Part shown: positions 30,825 through 42,067 of the stretch, piece by piece
Position numbering within the stretch: the stretch's first letter is position 1
Layout: every line of letters begins with the position of its first letter
Assembly: GCA_009760885.1 (NCBI GenBank)
Contig: CM019708.1
Coordinates: 17,536,689-17,600,688, forward strand
Length of the DNA: 64,000 bases
Reading direction: 5' to 3'
From: Achatina immaculata
Taxonomy: Eukaryota > Mollusca > Gastropoda > Stylommatophora > Achatinidae
Notes under the pieces: model-generated
The model's input: the letters and a program-made list of their open reading frames with translations, nothing else
Databases searched by the model: none
Told to the model about the DNA's origin: nothing
Translations under genes and position numbers: made by a program

Positions 30825-33712
30825 GTTTGCTGGTGAAAGTCATCGCTATCCTATGGCTGTGGAGAAAGTCGCCCCTATCCATCTGGAGAAACTAAAAGTT
30901 ACAGCTATCCACATGTCATGCTTCTCCTGAGAAAATCACCTCTGTCATACGTTTCTGGAGAAAGTCACCACTATACTACGTCTGTGGAGAAAGTCACCAC
31001 TATCCTACCACTATCCTACGCCTGTGGATAAAGTCACCACTATCCTACCACTATCCTACGCCTGTGGAGAAAGTCACCACTATCCTACGTCTGTGGAGAA
31101 AGTCACCACTATCCTACCACTATCCTACCACTATCCTACGCCTGTGGAGAAAGTCACCACTATCCTACCACTATCCTACGCCTGTGGAGAAAGTCACCAC
31201 TATCCTACGCCTGTGGAGAAAGTCACCACTATCCTACCACTATCCTACGCCTGTGGAGAAAGTCACCACTATCCTACGTCTGTGGAGAAAGTCACCACTA
31301 TCCTATGCCTGTGGAGAAAGTCACCATTATCCTACCACTATCCTACGTCTGTGGAGAAAGTCACCACTATACTACGTCTGTGGAGAAAGTCACCACTATA
31401 CTACGTCTGTGGAGAAAGTCACCACTATACTACGTCTGTGGAGAAAGTCACCACTATCCTATGCCTGTGGAGAAAGTCACCACTATCCTACCACTATCCT
31501 ACGCCTGTGGAGAAAGTCACCACTATACTACGTCTGTGGAGAAAGTCACCACTATACTACATCTGTGGAGAAAGTCACCACTATACTACGTCTGTGGAGA
31601 AAGTCACCACTATCCTACCACTATCCTACGCCTGTGGAGAAAGTCACCACTATCCTATGCCTGTGGAGAAAGTCACCACTATCCTATGCCTTTGGAGAAA
31701 GTCACCACTATCCTACGCATGTGGAGAAAGTCACCACTATCCAACCACTATACTACGCCTGTGGAGAAAGTCACCACTATCCTAGCACTATCCTACGCCT
31801 GTGGAGAAAGTCACCACTATCCTACGCCTGTGGAGAAAGTCACCACTATCCAACCACTATACTACGTCTGTGGAGAAAGTCACCACTATCCTACCACTAT
31901 CCTACGCCTGTGGAGAAAGTCACCACTATACTACGTCTGTGGAGAAAGTCACCACTATCCTACCACTATCCTACCACTATCCTACGCCTGTGGAGAAAGT
32001 CACCACTATCCTACCACTATCCTACGCCTGTGGAGAAAGTCACCACTATCCTACGCCTGTGGAGAAAGTCACCACTATCCTACCACTATCCTACGCCTGT
32101 GGAGAAAGTCACCACTATCCTACGTCTGTGGAGAAAGTCACCACTATCCTATGCCTGTGGAGAAAGTCACCATTATCCTACCACTATCCTACGTCTGTGG
32201 AGAAAGTCACCACTATACTACGTCTGTGGAGAAAGTCACCACTATACTACGTCTGTGGAGAAAGTCACCACTATACTACGTCTGTGGAGAAAGTCACCAC
32301 TATCCTATGCCTGTGGAGAAAGTCACCACTATCCTACCACTATCCTACGCCTGTGGAGAAAGTCACCACTATACTACGTCTGTGGAGAAAGTCACCACTA
32401 TACTACATCTGTGGAGAAAGTCACCACTATACTACGTCTGTGGAGAAAGTCACCACTATCCTACCACTATCCTACGCCTGTGGAGAAAGTCACCACTATC
32501 CTATGCCTGTGGAGAAAGTCACCACTATCCTATGCCTTTGGAGAAAGTCACCACTATCCTACGCATGTGGAGAAAGTCACCACTATCCAACCACTATACT
32601 ACGCCTGTGGAGAAAGTCACCACTATCCTAGCACTATCCTACGCCTGTGGAGAAAGTCACCACTATCCTACGCCTGTGGAGAAAGTCACCACTATCCAAC
32701 CACTATACTACGTCTGTGGAGAAAGTCACCACTATCCTACCACTATCCTACGCCTGTGGAGAAAGTCACCACTATACTACGTCTGTGGAGAAAGTCACCA
32801 CTATCCTACCACTATACTACGTCTGTGGAGAAAGTCACCACTATCCTACCACTATACTACGTCTGTGGAGAAAGTCACCACTATCCTACCACTATACTAC
32901 GCCTGTGGAGAAAGTCACCACTATCCTACCACTATACTACGTCTGTGGAGAAAGTCACCACTATCCTACCACTATACTACGTCTGTGGAGAAAGTCACCA
33001 CTATCCTACGCCTGTGGAGAAAGTCACCACTATCCTACGCCTGTGGAGAAAGTCACCACTATCCTACCACTATACTACGTCTGTGGAGAAAGTCACCACT
33101 ATCCTACCACTATACTACGTCTGTGGAGGAAGTCACCACTATCCTACCACTATACTACGCCTGTGGAGAAAGTCACCACTATCCTACCACTATACTACGT
33201 CTGTGGAGAAAGTCACCACTATCCTACCACTATACTACGTCTGTGGAGAAAGTCACCACTATCCTACGCCTGTGGAGAAAGTCACCACTATCCAACCACT
33301 ATACTACGTCTGTGGAGAAAGTCACCACTATCCTACCACTATACTACGCCTGTGGAGAAAGTCACCACTATCCTACGCCTGTGGAGAAAGTCACCACTAT
33401 CCTACGCCTGTAAAGAAAGTCACCACTATCCTACGCCTGTGGAGAAAGTCACCACTATCCTACGCCTGTGGAGAAAGTCACCACTATCCTACGCCTGTGG
33501 AGAAAGTCACCACTATCCTACGCCTGTGGAGAAAGTCACCACTATCCTACGCCTGTGGAGAAAGTCACCACTATCCTACGCCTGTGGAGAAAGTCACCAC
33601 TATCCTACGCCTGTGGAGAAAGTCACCACTATCCTACCACTATACTACGTCTGTGGAGAAAGTCACCACTATCCTACGCCTGTGGAGAAAGTCACCACTA
33701 TCTTACGTCTCT
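30825..33712. repeat. Large 29-bp minisatellite with an optional 11-bp module
   Basis: Roughly 80 units of GTGGAGAAAGTCACCACTAT followed by CCTACGCCT or variants, at 29 bp. Many carry one or two extra CTACCACTATC modules (11 bp). Units before 30960 and after 33700 are degenerate. All three plus frames are open because no frame of the unit or module has a stop, giving a spurious 894-codon frame. An 846-bp block is duplicated within it. Confidence 0.95.
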
Positions 33713-33950
33713 AGAGACACTAAATTTATGACTATCCTACTTCTCTAGAGAATCTAAAGTCATCACTATCCTACTTCTCTAGAGAAATTAAATTCAATAT
33801 TAAACTACTTCTCTGGAGAAAATTAAATTGACCACTATCCTACTTCTCTAGAGAATCTAAAGTCGCCATTACCCTACTTCTCTGGAGAATCCGAAGTCAC
33901 CGTTATTCTATTTCTCTGCAGAACCCACAAACCTACTTCTCTGGACGCTG
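33713..33950. repeat. Diverged edge of the 31-kb minisatellite
   Basis: Seven or so loose units with CTATCCTACTTCTCTAGAGA, clearly related to the array but much changed. Confidence 0.8.
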
Positions 33951-33954
33951 ACTA

Positions 33955-34024
33955 CTGAAGAACCCTAAAGAAAAACCCCTAAAGAAAAAACCCCTAAAGA
34001 AAAAACCCCTAAAGAAAAAACCCC
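33955..34024. repeat. 13-14-bp tandem repeat CCCTAAAGAAAAAA
   Basis: Five units, the last truncated. Confidence 0.93.
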
Positions 34025-34275
34025 AAAGTTACTGACGTTTTAAGCTCGTATTTCCAAGACCTTCACCACATGAAAATGTGATGTTGTCAGTATCACGCCT
34101 GGCCGAATTTACCTTCCAAGATTTCTCTGGCATCAATTTTTTTTTTAGAGGCTGGGTGGATCCCGGGGACATTTTCGTGAGTACCGGAAAATATTCCACG
34201 GTTGAGACTTGAACCCGGTACCACAGGATTACTAAACAGAGAGCCTCAGCTAACCAGGCCGCAATGATAGTGGAC
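34025..34275 (-). mobile_element. SINE1 copy
   Basis: Minus-strand B box (CGGGTTCAAGTCTC), the body CCACCCAGCCTCTAAAAAA, and ATACTGACA near 34090 match SINE1 at 3335. Confidence 0.82.
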
Positions 34276-34279
34276 AAAT

Positions 34280-34645
34280 TAATGTATATTTGACTCGGTT
34301 ATTTCGTAGCTGCTTATAGGTGTCGTGGCCTAGAGTAGACAAACTCACCTTCTCTCCACCACTGACAAGAAATATATTAAAAATATATTACAAATAGTCC
34401 ATTTATTACCAAGGGCAGCAGGCTGTATTGTCCACTGTACAGGCTGTGCTCTAGTAAAGGGGGCTGTTGTAAGGTTTTTGCAAACAGACAAAAGTCTTAT
34501 AAAACACTGCGATGTCCAAGTCTTCAAAAGCTCTTAAACAACCCAAAACAGGGCAAGCATAATTTTAGTCAGGCAATATGTAACCAGACATACTGGGTGA
34601 AAAGCGTGACTTGCAGGAAAACTTGTCACCAATGCCACCATTACC
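34280..34645. other. Unassigned sequence
   Basis: No element recognised. Confidence 0.4.
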
Positions 34646-34649
34646 ACCC

Positions 34650-34795
34650 ACCACCACCATCATCATCATCATCATCATCATCATCATTCATCATCATCAT
34701 CATGTGCCGTGCCGACTGGCGTTGGCTATTATGCTTCTCCAGAGTATCCGATCCTTCATGCAGGCCATCAGCTCAGTTGGTGATCTCATCATCAT
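34650..34795 (-). mobile_element. LINE-A 3' end
   Basis: Plus strand shows (CAT)n, GTGCCGTGCCGACTGGCGTT, GGCTATTATGCTTCTCCAGA and GGCCATCAGCTCAGTTGGTG. It is 5'-truncated to about 100 bp, with the longest ATG-type tail of the family in this window. Confidence 0.87.
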
Positions 34796-35039
34796 TATCG
34801 TCACTAAAATGTGCCTTTAAATCATGCAAGAAATAAGGGACAAAAATGAAGCATTCCTGATCTCGCCCTTTTCTGGCACCGCAAGCATTAATAGTTGCAA
34901 GCAACTAAGTTTAATTTTTAAAGACAACTACAACTTCTAGTGTTTTATGACACAGGAAGATCTTCACATTGACCAGGACGCAGAAACCGATGGAAGTATC
35001 ACACTTAAAAAGAAACCCTCACAAAATCCATCATTCTGT

Positions 35040-35520
35040 CTGCACGTGTGAGTGCTATATGTCCGTATGTGTGAATGCTATATGTCTGAGTGCTATATGT
35101 CTGTGTGTTTGAATGCTATATGTATATGTGTCTGAGTGCTATATGTATGTCTGAGTGGTATATGTCTTAATGCCTGAGTGCTATGTGTCTGCGATATGTC
35201 TGCACATCTGGGTGCTATATATGTGTATGAGTGCTCTATGTCTGCGTGTCTGAGTGCTATATGTCTGTGTGCTATATGTCACTGCATCTGAGTGCTATAT
35301 GTCAGTGCATGTGGGTGCTATGTCTGTGTGTTATAGTGCTACATCAGAGTGCTATGTCTGTGCGTTTGAGTGCTATGTCTGTGTGTTTGAGTGATATGTC
35401 TTTGTGTCTGAGTGCTGTGTATGTGTGTATGAATGCTATGTCTACGTGTCTGAGTGCTATGTCTGTGTGTCTGAGTGCTATAATGTCTGTGCGTCTGTCT
35501 GAGCGTTATCCGTCTGTCTA
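35040..35520. repeat. Degenerate 22-24-bp minisatellite
   Basis: About 20 units around TGAGTGCTATATGTCTGTG. Confidence 0.85.
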
Positions 35521-35559
35521 ACTACACTTTTCGCCTTGTAATACGGTTTTGGCAAGCAT

Positions 35560-36330
35560 CGTCTTTTTCCACTGCTCCTCTGACAGCTGACTCTACAGTT
35601 CTTTGATATTCACTTCAGGTCACAGTAACATCAAGCACTGTTTGTGCTGTTCTAGTAACTTTTGTTTGCGTCTTTTAAGTTCAAGTCTGGTCCTAGTTTT
35701 CTCTTCACGTCATAATAAGTCTTTACGCAGAGTTTCTCTCCCCTTCTAGCGCAGCCTTTTTTTACGTTCTTCCCAACTCTCGAAGCTGATAGAAAAATCT
35801 CTCATTGACGACTTTAAAATATCTTTGTACCTCTTCTTTAGTCTGCCATACGGTCTCCTTCTCTCCACGGGCAAGCCATATGAAACTTGCTTTTGATTAC
35901 AACTATCACCCGTTCTTACTACATGCCCTAACCTTCTTAATACTAAGGAACTTAGCTTTGTCATCGAGGACGTAAGCTTGGCAGGCTGCCTGATCTCATA
36001 GATGGTTATTTTGTCCTGCCACATGATGTTTGTTATTCCGTGAAAGCAGCCAAGTTTTTTTTTTTTTTTGGGGGGGGGGGGTTCCTGCCCACCTTATAGA
36101 TCTGATAAATCACGACCTTTGTCTTCAATGTTAACTTTCTATCGTTCCCTACCATTTTCGTGAGTTTTGTAAAACATCTTTCCTATTTGTGTGTTGATTT
36201 CTTCATAAAAAGAGAAGGTGGAAGTAACTGTAGATCCAAAATGGTTGACCCGCCTACCAGTTCAAGCAGATTTTCTTCTAAGGTTAGACTTTATGACCTG
36301 CCCTGATCTGTATTGCTCAAAGTCAAGGAA
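35560..36330 (-). mobile_element. LINE-H C-terminal relic with a homopolymer scar
   Basis: Reads ITNIMWQDKITIYEI, RRLGHVVRTGDSCNQKQ, RRRPYGRLKKRYKDIL and SWEERKKRLR. Further 5' (plus 36110-36200) is LTLKTKVVIYQIYKVGR, the preceding polymerase block. Between them (36051-36081) is a T run and a 12-G run in place of the expected YG-E-W block, so coding sequence is missing there. Confidence 0.78.
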
Positions 36331-36489
36331 GAATCCACAAAGCTGACCTGATAGGGCAGTTTCTGATTTTTTTTTTCAGCAGCAAAATGCTCAACAATAC
36401 ACCATCTTTGCAATTCGTGTTTGAAATTATTCATATCTTGTCGTGATTAATATACTGTGTTGTCATGCCTCACACTGTCTCTCAACAGT

Positions 36490-37190
36490 TCTTCTTCTTC
36501 TTCTGCGTTCCAGGTTGTTGGTCACTTCAGATCCTGATCCCTGCTGACATGGCAAAAGCCCGCAATCCTCTCCAGATCCTGATAGGAGCCCCAAAACTTT
36601 TATCCCAAGCTTGTGTCCTCTGGCCATGTCTCACGCCTCAGGTCTGCATGGTTTGGGCAGTCTTGAAGGATATGTTCTGGAGTCTGGACTCCACTACCAC
36701 ACTCGTCTGTGTGAGACATTTTAAGTCGATGTAGGTGGCTCAATAGTCTGAAGTGGCCTGTCCTTAGACGAAAGAGGATGGCTTGCTGATGTCTTTCGGT
36801 AGTTGTGAGAGGTTGAGCGAGCAAGACGTGGAATACTCAGATGGATACACCGTTTCCGACCGGTTGTGGAAAGTACAAAGAGTTGAGGAGACAGGTTACC
36901 TTCCGTGGAACGTCTAAACAGTGGGCTTGCGTTTAATGCTTTCCATTTCTCAACTGAGCTGAACTCGTTTTGGCTTTTGTATGATGGCGCCAGAAGCACA
37001 GCAGGAGGCGGAAGTAGTGAGGCACTTTCAGGCTTTGTCCCACCTGAGCGATACTTGTCTGTAACAATCTGGGGATCATTTTTGAGGGCGTCTATGCCCG
37101 TTTGTAGAGAAATTTCTGCCCAGTTAGATCTCGAATATGATATTCGGTTTGTACTCTCCTCTGATTGGATAGCATCCATTATGTCAGATA
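36490..37190 (-). mobile_element. LINE-F 3' region
   Basis: The minus strand reads TTERHQQAILFRLRTGHFRL, HLHRLKMSHTDECGSG, TPEHILQDCPNHADLRRETW: the Cys/His block after RNase H in I/Jockey-like elements. A second frame is open for 152 codons upstream. The 3' end carries (GAA)n (TTCTTCTTCTTC on plus near 36490). Confidence 0.82.
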
Positions 37191-37269
37191 TATAAATAAC
37201 GAAATTAATTAGTATTCAGTTAGTTTTAAGTGTATTTTCTTATCCCGCTGTAAAAATGTCCAAAATATG

Positions 37270-37735
37270 TAGTCGTTTCTTGTAGTTCAAAATCTTAACA
37301 CCGTTTCTTGTAGTTTAAACACTGTTCTTTTGTTGTTCATAATTCAAATACTGTTTCTTATGGTTCATAGTCCTAACACTGTTTCTGGCATAATCCTAGC
37401 ACTGTTTCTTGGAGTAGTATGTCTTTGAAAGACTTAAATGAACATTATTTCTCACAGTTCAGAATCGTAACACCTTTCCTTATAGTTTGAACACTGCTCC
37501 TTGCACTAACATTTTTTGCTGTTGTTGTTGTCGTTCAAATCCTCAAATTAACACAGTTTCCTGTTGTTAAAAATCTTAACACTTTTCTTGTAGTTTTAAC
37601 ACGGTTTAGTGCACTTAAAACACTGTTTCTTGTTGTTTTAACACGGTTTCGTGCATTTAAAACACTGTTTCTTTGCAGTTTTAACACGGTTTCGTGAACT
37701 TAAAACACTGTTTCTTGTTGTTCTGAATTGTGTGT
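37270..37735. repeat. Degenerate repeat around CACTGTTTCTTGTAGTT
   Basis: About 12 loose units of 30-42 bp, the clearest at 37600-37720 (AACACGGTTTCGTGCA). Confidence 0.75.
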
Positions 37736-37739
37736 AACA

Positions 37740-38455
37740 ATAAATTTCAGTTCCCTAGGGTCCAGATTGTGATAGGAAACCCAAAATGGCGAATGTTATA
37801 AAGCACGGGCAGTATTTTTCTGTGACAAGTCTGGTATTAAGTGTCTTGTGACCTGGTACCCGGTTTCTGCTCACGATAGATGTCTGCAGTGACTTTTTCG
37901 CGGGTCACTGACGAGGTTAATTTGTGTAGATAATGGAAACAGTCAAGGTCAAGCCGACTTCTGTCGCTGTGGCTTGTACGTTATAGCGACCACGTGCTAT
38001 CTGCAAGCATGATCTGGTTCTCGGAGAAGCCAAGTTTGTTTTATCCTGCAGAACTGTTTCTGTAGCCACCAAGTTGTTCTATCTGGCATGGAGATGCTGT
38101 TTCTAACGACATTCAGCAGTTTACCGCTTTGATTCCATGCTCTTTTCTTTCTTTCATTGGTTTCTTTTATAACGAATGTTAGTTATTGACAAACACACGG
38201 ATTCCAAAATTTGTACTGTTACGCTGGGTTTCTGTGGTGGTAGAAATATTATATATGCCTTTATAATTCGCATAGTTAGGAACAATAGCAGCTGATGGCA
38301 AGCGCACAAACGATGTCACATTACGAATAGGTAAGGCAAAGGCACTTTTCTATGACATGGAGAAGATACTAACAAAAACTAACAAATAAGACACTAACAG
38401 ATAGGAATATAACTCTAACATTGAAGAAAAGAGTTAAAAATTCAAGGTTTAAAAT
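37740..38455. other. Unassigned sequence
   Basis: No exon or element recognised. Confidence 0.4.
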
Positions 38456-38459
38456 TCAG

Positions 38460-39345
38460 ACTCCGGCTTCACTACATTCGGGACAACCCCTTATATGCCC
38501 AGCCACATGCCGCAGAGTCCATCTAAGAGTAGGTTTGCTGAAAGTTCCTGTCAAATGTTAGTTCTTTACGATGCGTTTTCTGCCACACAGTTCAGATTTC
38601 CTGCCAGCCCCCTAAATTTGTGCTAGCTCCAACAATCTCTTCAGATTGTTCTTCCATTCTGGCTCTTCATTTTCCTCGCAGTCTGTCCAATACAACCTTA
38701 GCAATGTCCTCCCCTTTCTATTTGTCCATTACTTGGAGAAGAGGAATTATGATAGTCCTCAGAGACAAGGGATGCACATGGAAGGAAGCGGAGAATAATT
38801 CCAAGAACAGGGATGACTGGAGAGCCTTTATCCGTGGTCTGTGCTCTCAAGGGAGTGAAAGGCGATGATTATGATGATGATGATGAATCATTGTCCATTG
38901 TTAGCCTACCATTTATTTTAGCTTGTCCAGCAAGTCTGTCTGCCACATCATTGCCATGTACTCCAGCATGCCCTAGATAGTAAAGCCACGTTAGGCTTGT
39001 CACAGCTGACTGGCTTAACAGACGAACCCATTCTTTCCGAAGCTAATTCTTCTCAATCTTACGAAGCATACTCTGTGAATCCGTCACAATGACACCATTA
39101 ACCATATCATGGGCAACTAACCATTCCATTGCCGTCGACACAGCCTCGGTTTTCAGTCTCATCCTTGATGTGCTGACTTCAAAGGCTCCCGAACCCTATG
39201 CCACTACTCTTCCATTTCAGTAGACAAGAAAACCCCAACCACTTCTGCTGTTCCGAGTCACTGAGCCATCTGTATATATTACCGTGTCGGAAGACCCACA
39301 ATGATGCTGGATGAAATCTTGAACCCAAAGTCCAACTGCTCCTTA
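38460..39345 (-). mobile_element. LINE-F RNase H domain relic, split by LINE-D
   Basis: From about 39345 downward the minus strand reads VIYTDGSVTRNSRSGWGF (catalytic Asp in TDGS), EAVSTAMEWLV (Glu), VIVTDSQSML (Asp), and GHAGVHGNDVADRLAGQA (His and final Asp region): a recognisable RNase H fold with one stop in the middle. It is interrupted by a LINE-D fragment (38750-38887) and seems to continue below as KGEDIAKVVLDRLRGK. RNase H is found in only some LINE clades. Confidence 0.85.
38750..38887 (+). mobile_element. LINE-D 3' end inserted in LINE-F
   Basis: Reads IVLRDKGCTWKEAENNSKNR, DDWRAFIRGLCSQGSERR and a stop, then an ATG-type tail (GATGATTATGATGATGATGA). Confidence 0.85.
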
Positions 39346-39394
39346 TGCCCAGTCTCTACATTCACGACCCTATTGTATTTGTTATAATAAAGAG

Positions 39395-39795
39395 TATTAC
39401 AGTGCTATTTAGAGCCAGTATTGCTATATGCTTGTGAAACTTGAACAGTCAACAAAAAACGCGAGAAAGAAACTGAAAGCAACAGAGATGTGGTTTTGAC
39501 GAAAGATGCAGTAAATATACTGGACAGACAGAGAAAAAACACGAAGAGGTCCTCAAAGTTTCAGAAATCGAAAAACTAGTTAAAATGATGTGGAAAAAAG
39601 GCAGTCAAAATGCCTTGGACATGTCATGAGAAGACAGAAGCTGGAGAACCTTTAATGACTGGAAAATTCAAGAGAAAAAGAAAGAGAGGAAGACCAAGAG
39701 AAAAATATCTCAGTGAACTGATCAAGAGGCATGAAGTAAGAAAAGATGCAGAAAGCATAATCGATAACGACATCCGGCGCGGCACTTTATAATCG
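39395..39795 (+). mobile_element. LINE-A-like C-terminal relic
   Basis: Broken frames show LLYACET, KATEMWF, CLGHVMRRQKLENL and KRKRGRPREKYLSELIKR. It resembles LINE-A in order but ends differently (DIRRGTL). Confidence 0.78.
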
Positions 39796-40019
39796 TTAAG
39801 AAGAAAGATAACTCCAGGAATAAGAAATATATCTGCAGGGAAAAAATTTACTCCGGTTTGCTCCCTTCAGAAGATTGTTGATCTCGTGAGACCGGAAAAA
39901 TCAGCACTTGTAGCAGAATGTTATTTTGTTAGAGATTTTTTGTGAGAAACCATGTTGTTGTGGTGAAAAAAGTTATAGACCACAACTCACCTGTTTGTCC
40001 TCTTGTCAGTCCTCTTATC

Positions 40020-40265
40020 AGTTTTTATTTAGACCTTGGTAATACCAGCATCCTCTCACAGAGATCTCTCGTGCATGTTGTTCTCTTGCAGTGAAAAGTT
40101 TGCTGGCCATAAACCAGGCAGGAGGTCTCATCGTGTTGCTCCCCGTAAACAGGCTGTTGCAACAAGGCAGCCTGGACAACAAAATGGGATCCATGTGGTC
40201 CGAGATGTGGTTGAGCCGTCTGCGTATCTCTATGAGTTACATATTGTGTTGGCCCAGCCCCTTTT
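40020..40265. mobile_element. Dispersed repeat REP2, copy 1
   Basis: Shares with 54700-54935 a core of about 230 bp (TGGCCATAAACCAGGCAGGA, CAACAAAATGGGATCCA). Both copies are preceded by CAGTCCTCTTATCAG-type sequence and followed by a CCTA-rich microsatellite. On the minus strand an AATAAA lies near the CTGATAAGAGGAC end, so that may be the 3' end of a retroposon. About 80 codons stay open in both copies; the product is unknown. Confidence 0.75.
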
Positions 40266-40632
40266 TACACACACATACCTACCTAGTTATCTACCCACCT
40301 ACCTGCCTACCCATGCACCCACCCACCCACCTACCCATGCACCCACCTACCTACCCATGCACCCACCCACCTGCCTACCCATGCACCCACTCACCTGCCT
40401 ACCCATGCACCCACTCACTCACCCACCTACCTACCTACCGACTCACCTACCCCCGTACCTACCTACCTACCTACCCCCGTACCTACCTACCCACCTACCT
40501 AACCCCGTACCTACCACCTACCCACCTACCCCCGTACCTACCTACCCACCTACCCCCGTACCTACTACCTACCCACCTACCCCCGTACCTACCCACCTAC
40601 CCCAGTACCTACCACCTACCTACCCACCTCCG
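40266..40632. repeat. CCTA/CCCA microsatellite
   Basis: ACCT and ACCC tetramers with GCAC and CCGT interruptions in higher-order blocks. Encodes spurious Tyr/Pro/Thr repeats. Confidence 0.95.
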
Positions 40633-40709
40633 CCACATAGAGCAAAACAATACACAGCAATCTAGATCATCAAAGGAAATGACAAGTTAAGCTATTTTAA
40701 GTTTTCATC

Positions 40710-40857
40710 TTTGCTTATATCGTTGATGATCTGCGAATAGATGCATCTTGCTTAAAACCGAGAAGCCTACAGGAGAGTTGTTAGGGAGGCAAAAGAGAAT
40801 TGTTAAGGAGGCAAAGTTCCTCAAGGGACATGCTAATGACTGACTGATCATTGGTTA
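40710..40857 (+). mobile_element. LINE-C 3' end with a small tandem duplication
   Basis: Matches the end of LINE-C (CCTACAGGAGAGTTGTTAGG) but repeats the GTTAGGGAGGCAAA block once with an 8-base spacer. The tail is ATGACTGACTGA. Confidence 0.85.
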
Positions 40858-41039
40858 CTATGTATGCTCCACACTAGCATGAAGCCTTTTCTACTGTTTT
40901 TAAGACACTTCAATGATCTTGTTCTTGCTTGTCTCTTTATGCCTGGTTGCTTACATAAGTCATAAGCTTATGCTGATACTGCGAATCATCTAGCTCCAAC
41001 TTCTATATCTATCAGCCTCTTCTCCTTCTGTTTGTCTTA

Positions 41040-41515
41040 ATCTCTTGTGCATACATAATTTTCGTTTGTCTGTTCTCTTCCATTCTTTATACATGCCCCA
41101 GCCAGCATAGTCTGTTCAGTTTCAAGACATTTATAATTCGTTGGGATTTAAATAAGCTGTTCAGCTCAGTGTTCTTTCTAGCTCTCCATTCTCCACTGTT
41201 GGTATCTTTTATGGGCCCAGAGATTGTTCTTTGGATCTTGTTCTCAAAGATCTGCAATTGTTGTTCATCTTTCTTTGTTGCACTCCATGTTTCTAATCCA
41301 CACATGACGGCTGGTCTTATTATAGTTTTGTAGATTGTTATTTTGATGTTTTGGGACAGGATTTTGAATTTTAAAAGGTGTTGTAAGGCGAATTAAATTT
41401 TATACCCTATGTGTAGTCGGCTTTTAAATTCATCTCTAACTATGTTGCTTCTATTGAAGATTATGCCTAGATACTTGTATGTTTCTGCTTTCCTAAAAAT
41501 CATATCTCCAACATT
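41040..41515 (-). mobile_element. LINE-G, inverted 5' part of one insertion
   Basis: The minus strand reads AETYKYLGIIFNRSNIV, RPAVMCGLETWSATKKDEQQ, LQIFENKIQRTISGPIKDTN and NRLCWLGHV, then basic residues. The very next coding block of the element appears on the opposite strand from 41525. Confidence 0.83.
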
Positions 41516-41524
41516 TATATATTT

Positions 41525-41740
41525 TATATAGGATGCACAGGAGATGTGAGAAACAAGACCAAGGGGTAGAGCAAGACACCGATGGAAAGGCAACATAGAA
41601 GAGGATATAAAAGAAATTGTTGCCACAAACTGGAGAGAGAAGATTAGGAATAGAAAGGGATGGAGGCGAACTTTATCTGCAGTAGTGAGTCTTATATAGC
41701 ATTTGGCTAGTAATGGTTTAGAAAGCTGAAGAAGAAGAAG
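41525..41740 (+). mobile_element. LINE-G, 3' part of the same insertion, with tail
   Basis: Plus strand reads RPRGRARHRWKGNIEEDIKE, VATNWREKIRNRKGWRRTL, a stop, then (GAA)n at 41730. Together with 41040-41515 it forms a 5'-inverted LINE insertion. Confidence 0.82.
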
Positions 41741-41744
41741 AAGA

Positions 41745-42067
41745 GGAAGATTTGTTTTAATTCTTTGACCAAATCATTGTAATTTTCATCTTGGAAGCGT
41801 TGCTTGGCCCTCTGTCCTGGTTTCATATGGAACAGCCGTAAGCTCCATCATTATTATGCCCTGCTTTACTGACGAGTATACGACACATTCCAGTCTTTCT
41901 GATGGCGGCTGGGTATTCTTTTCTACCTGGGAGATCCCCGCTGTGACATTCCAGTCATGTGTGCTGTCTATTAATGATGGCAAGGGGATGTCCACAGCTT
42001 TAATGTCCGATGTTTTGTCAGCGCCTATCAAGTACGTGGGAGGTACCATAGCTTATATATGTATATT
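41745..42067 (-). mobile_element. Retroelement fragment with an ELTVPYE-type endonuclease-like end (LINE-R)
   Basis: Reads DIKAVDIPLPSLIDSTHDWN, then CVVYSSVKQGIIMMELT and VPYET, followed in another frame by DENYNDLVKELK. PD/VV...ELT-V-PYE blocks occur at the C-terminus of retroelement polyproteins and resemble a restriction-like nuclease core. Frameshifts show decay. The class is inferred from motif memory. Confidence 0.5.

Noticed and set aside
31064..33748. 894-codon open frame (and overlapping 702-, 355- and 276-codon frames)
   Set aside because: The 29-bp unit and 11-bp module have no stop in any plus frame, so all three frames are open by construction; the codon phase changes at every unit and no start or splice context exists.
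33955..34024. Telomere-like interstitial repeat
   Set aside because: CCCTAAAGAAAAAA contains CCCTAAA, but the unit is 13-14 bp and occurs only five times; it is not a telomeric hexamer or heptamer array.
40036..40690. Pro/Tyr/Thr-rich proteins of 199-209 residues
   Set aside because: The N-terminal part is the dispersed repeat REP2 and the rest is the CCTA microsatellite.
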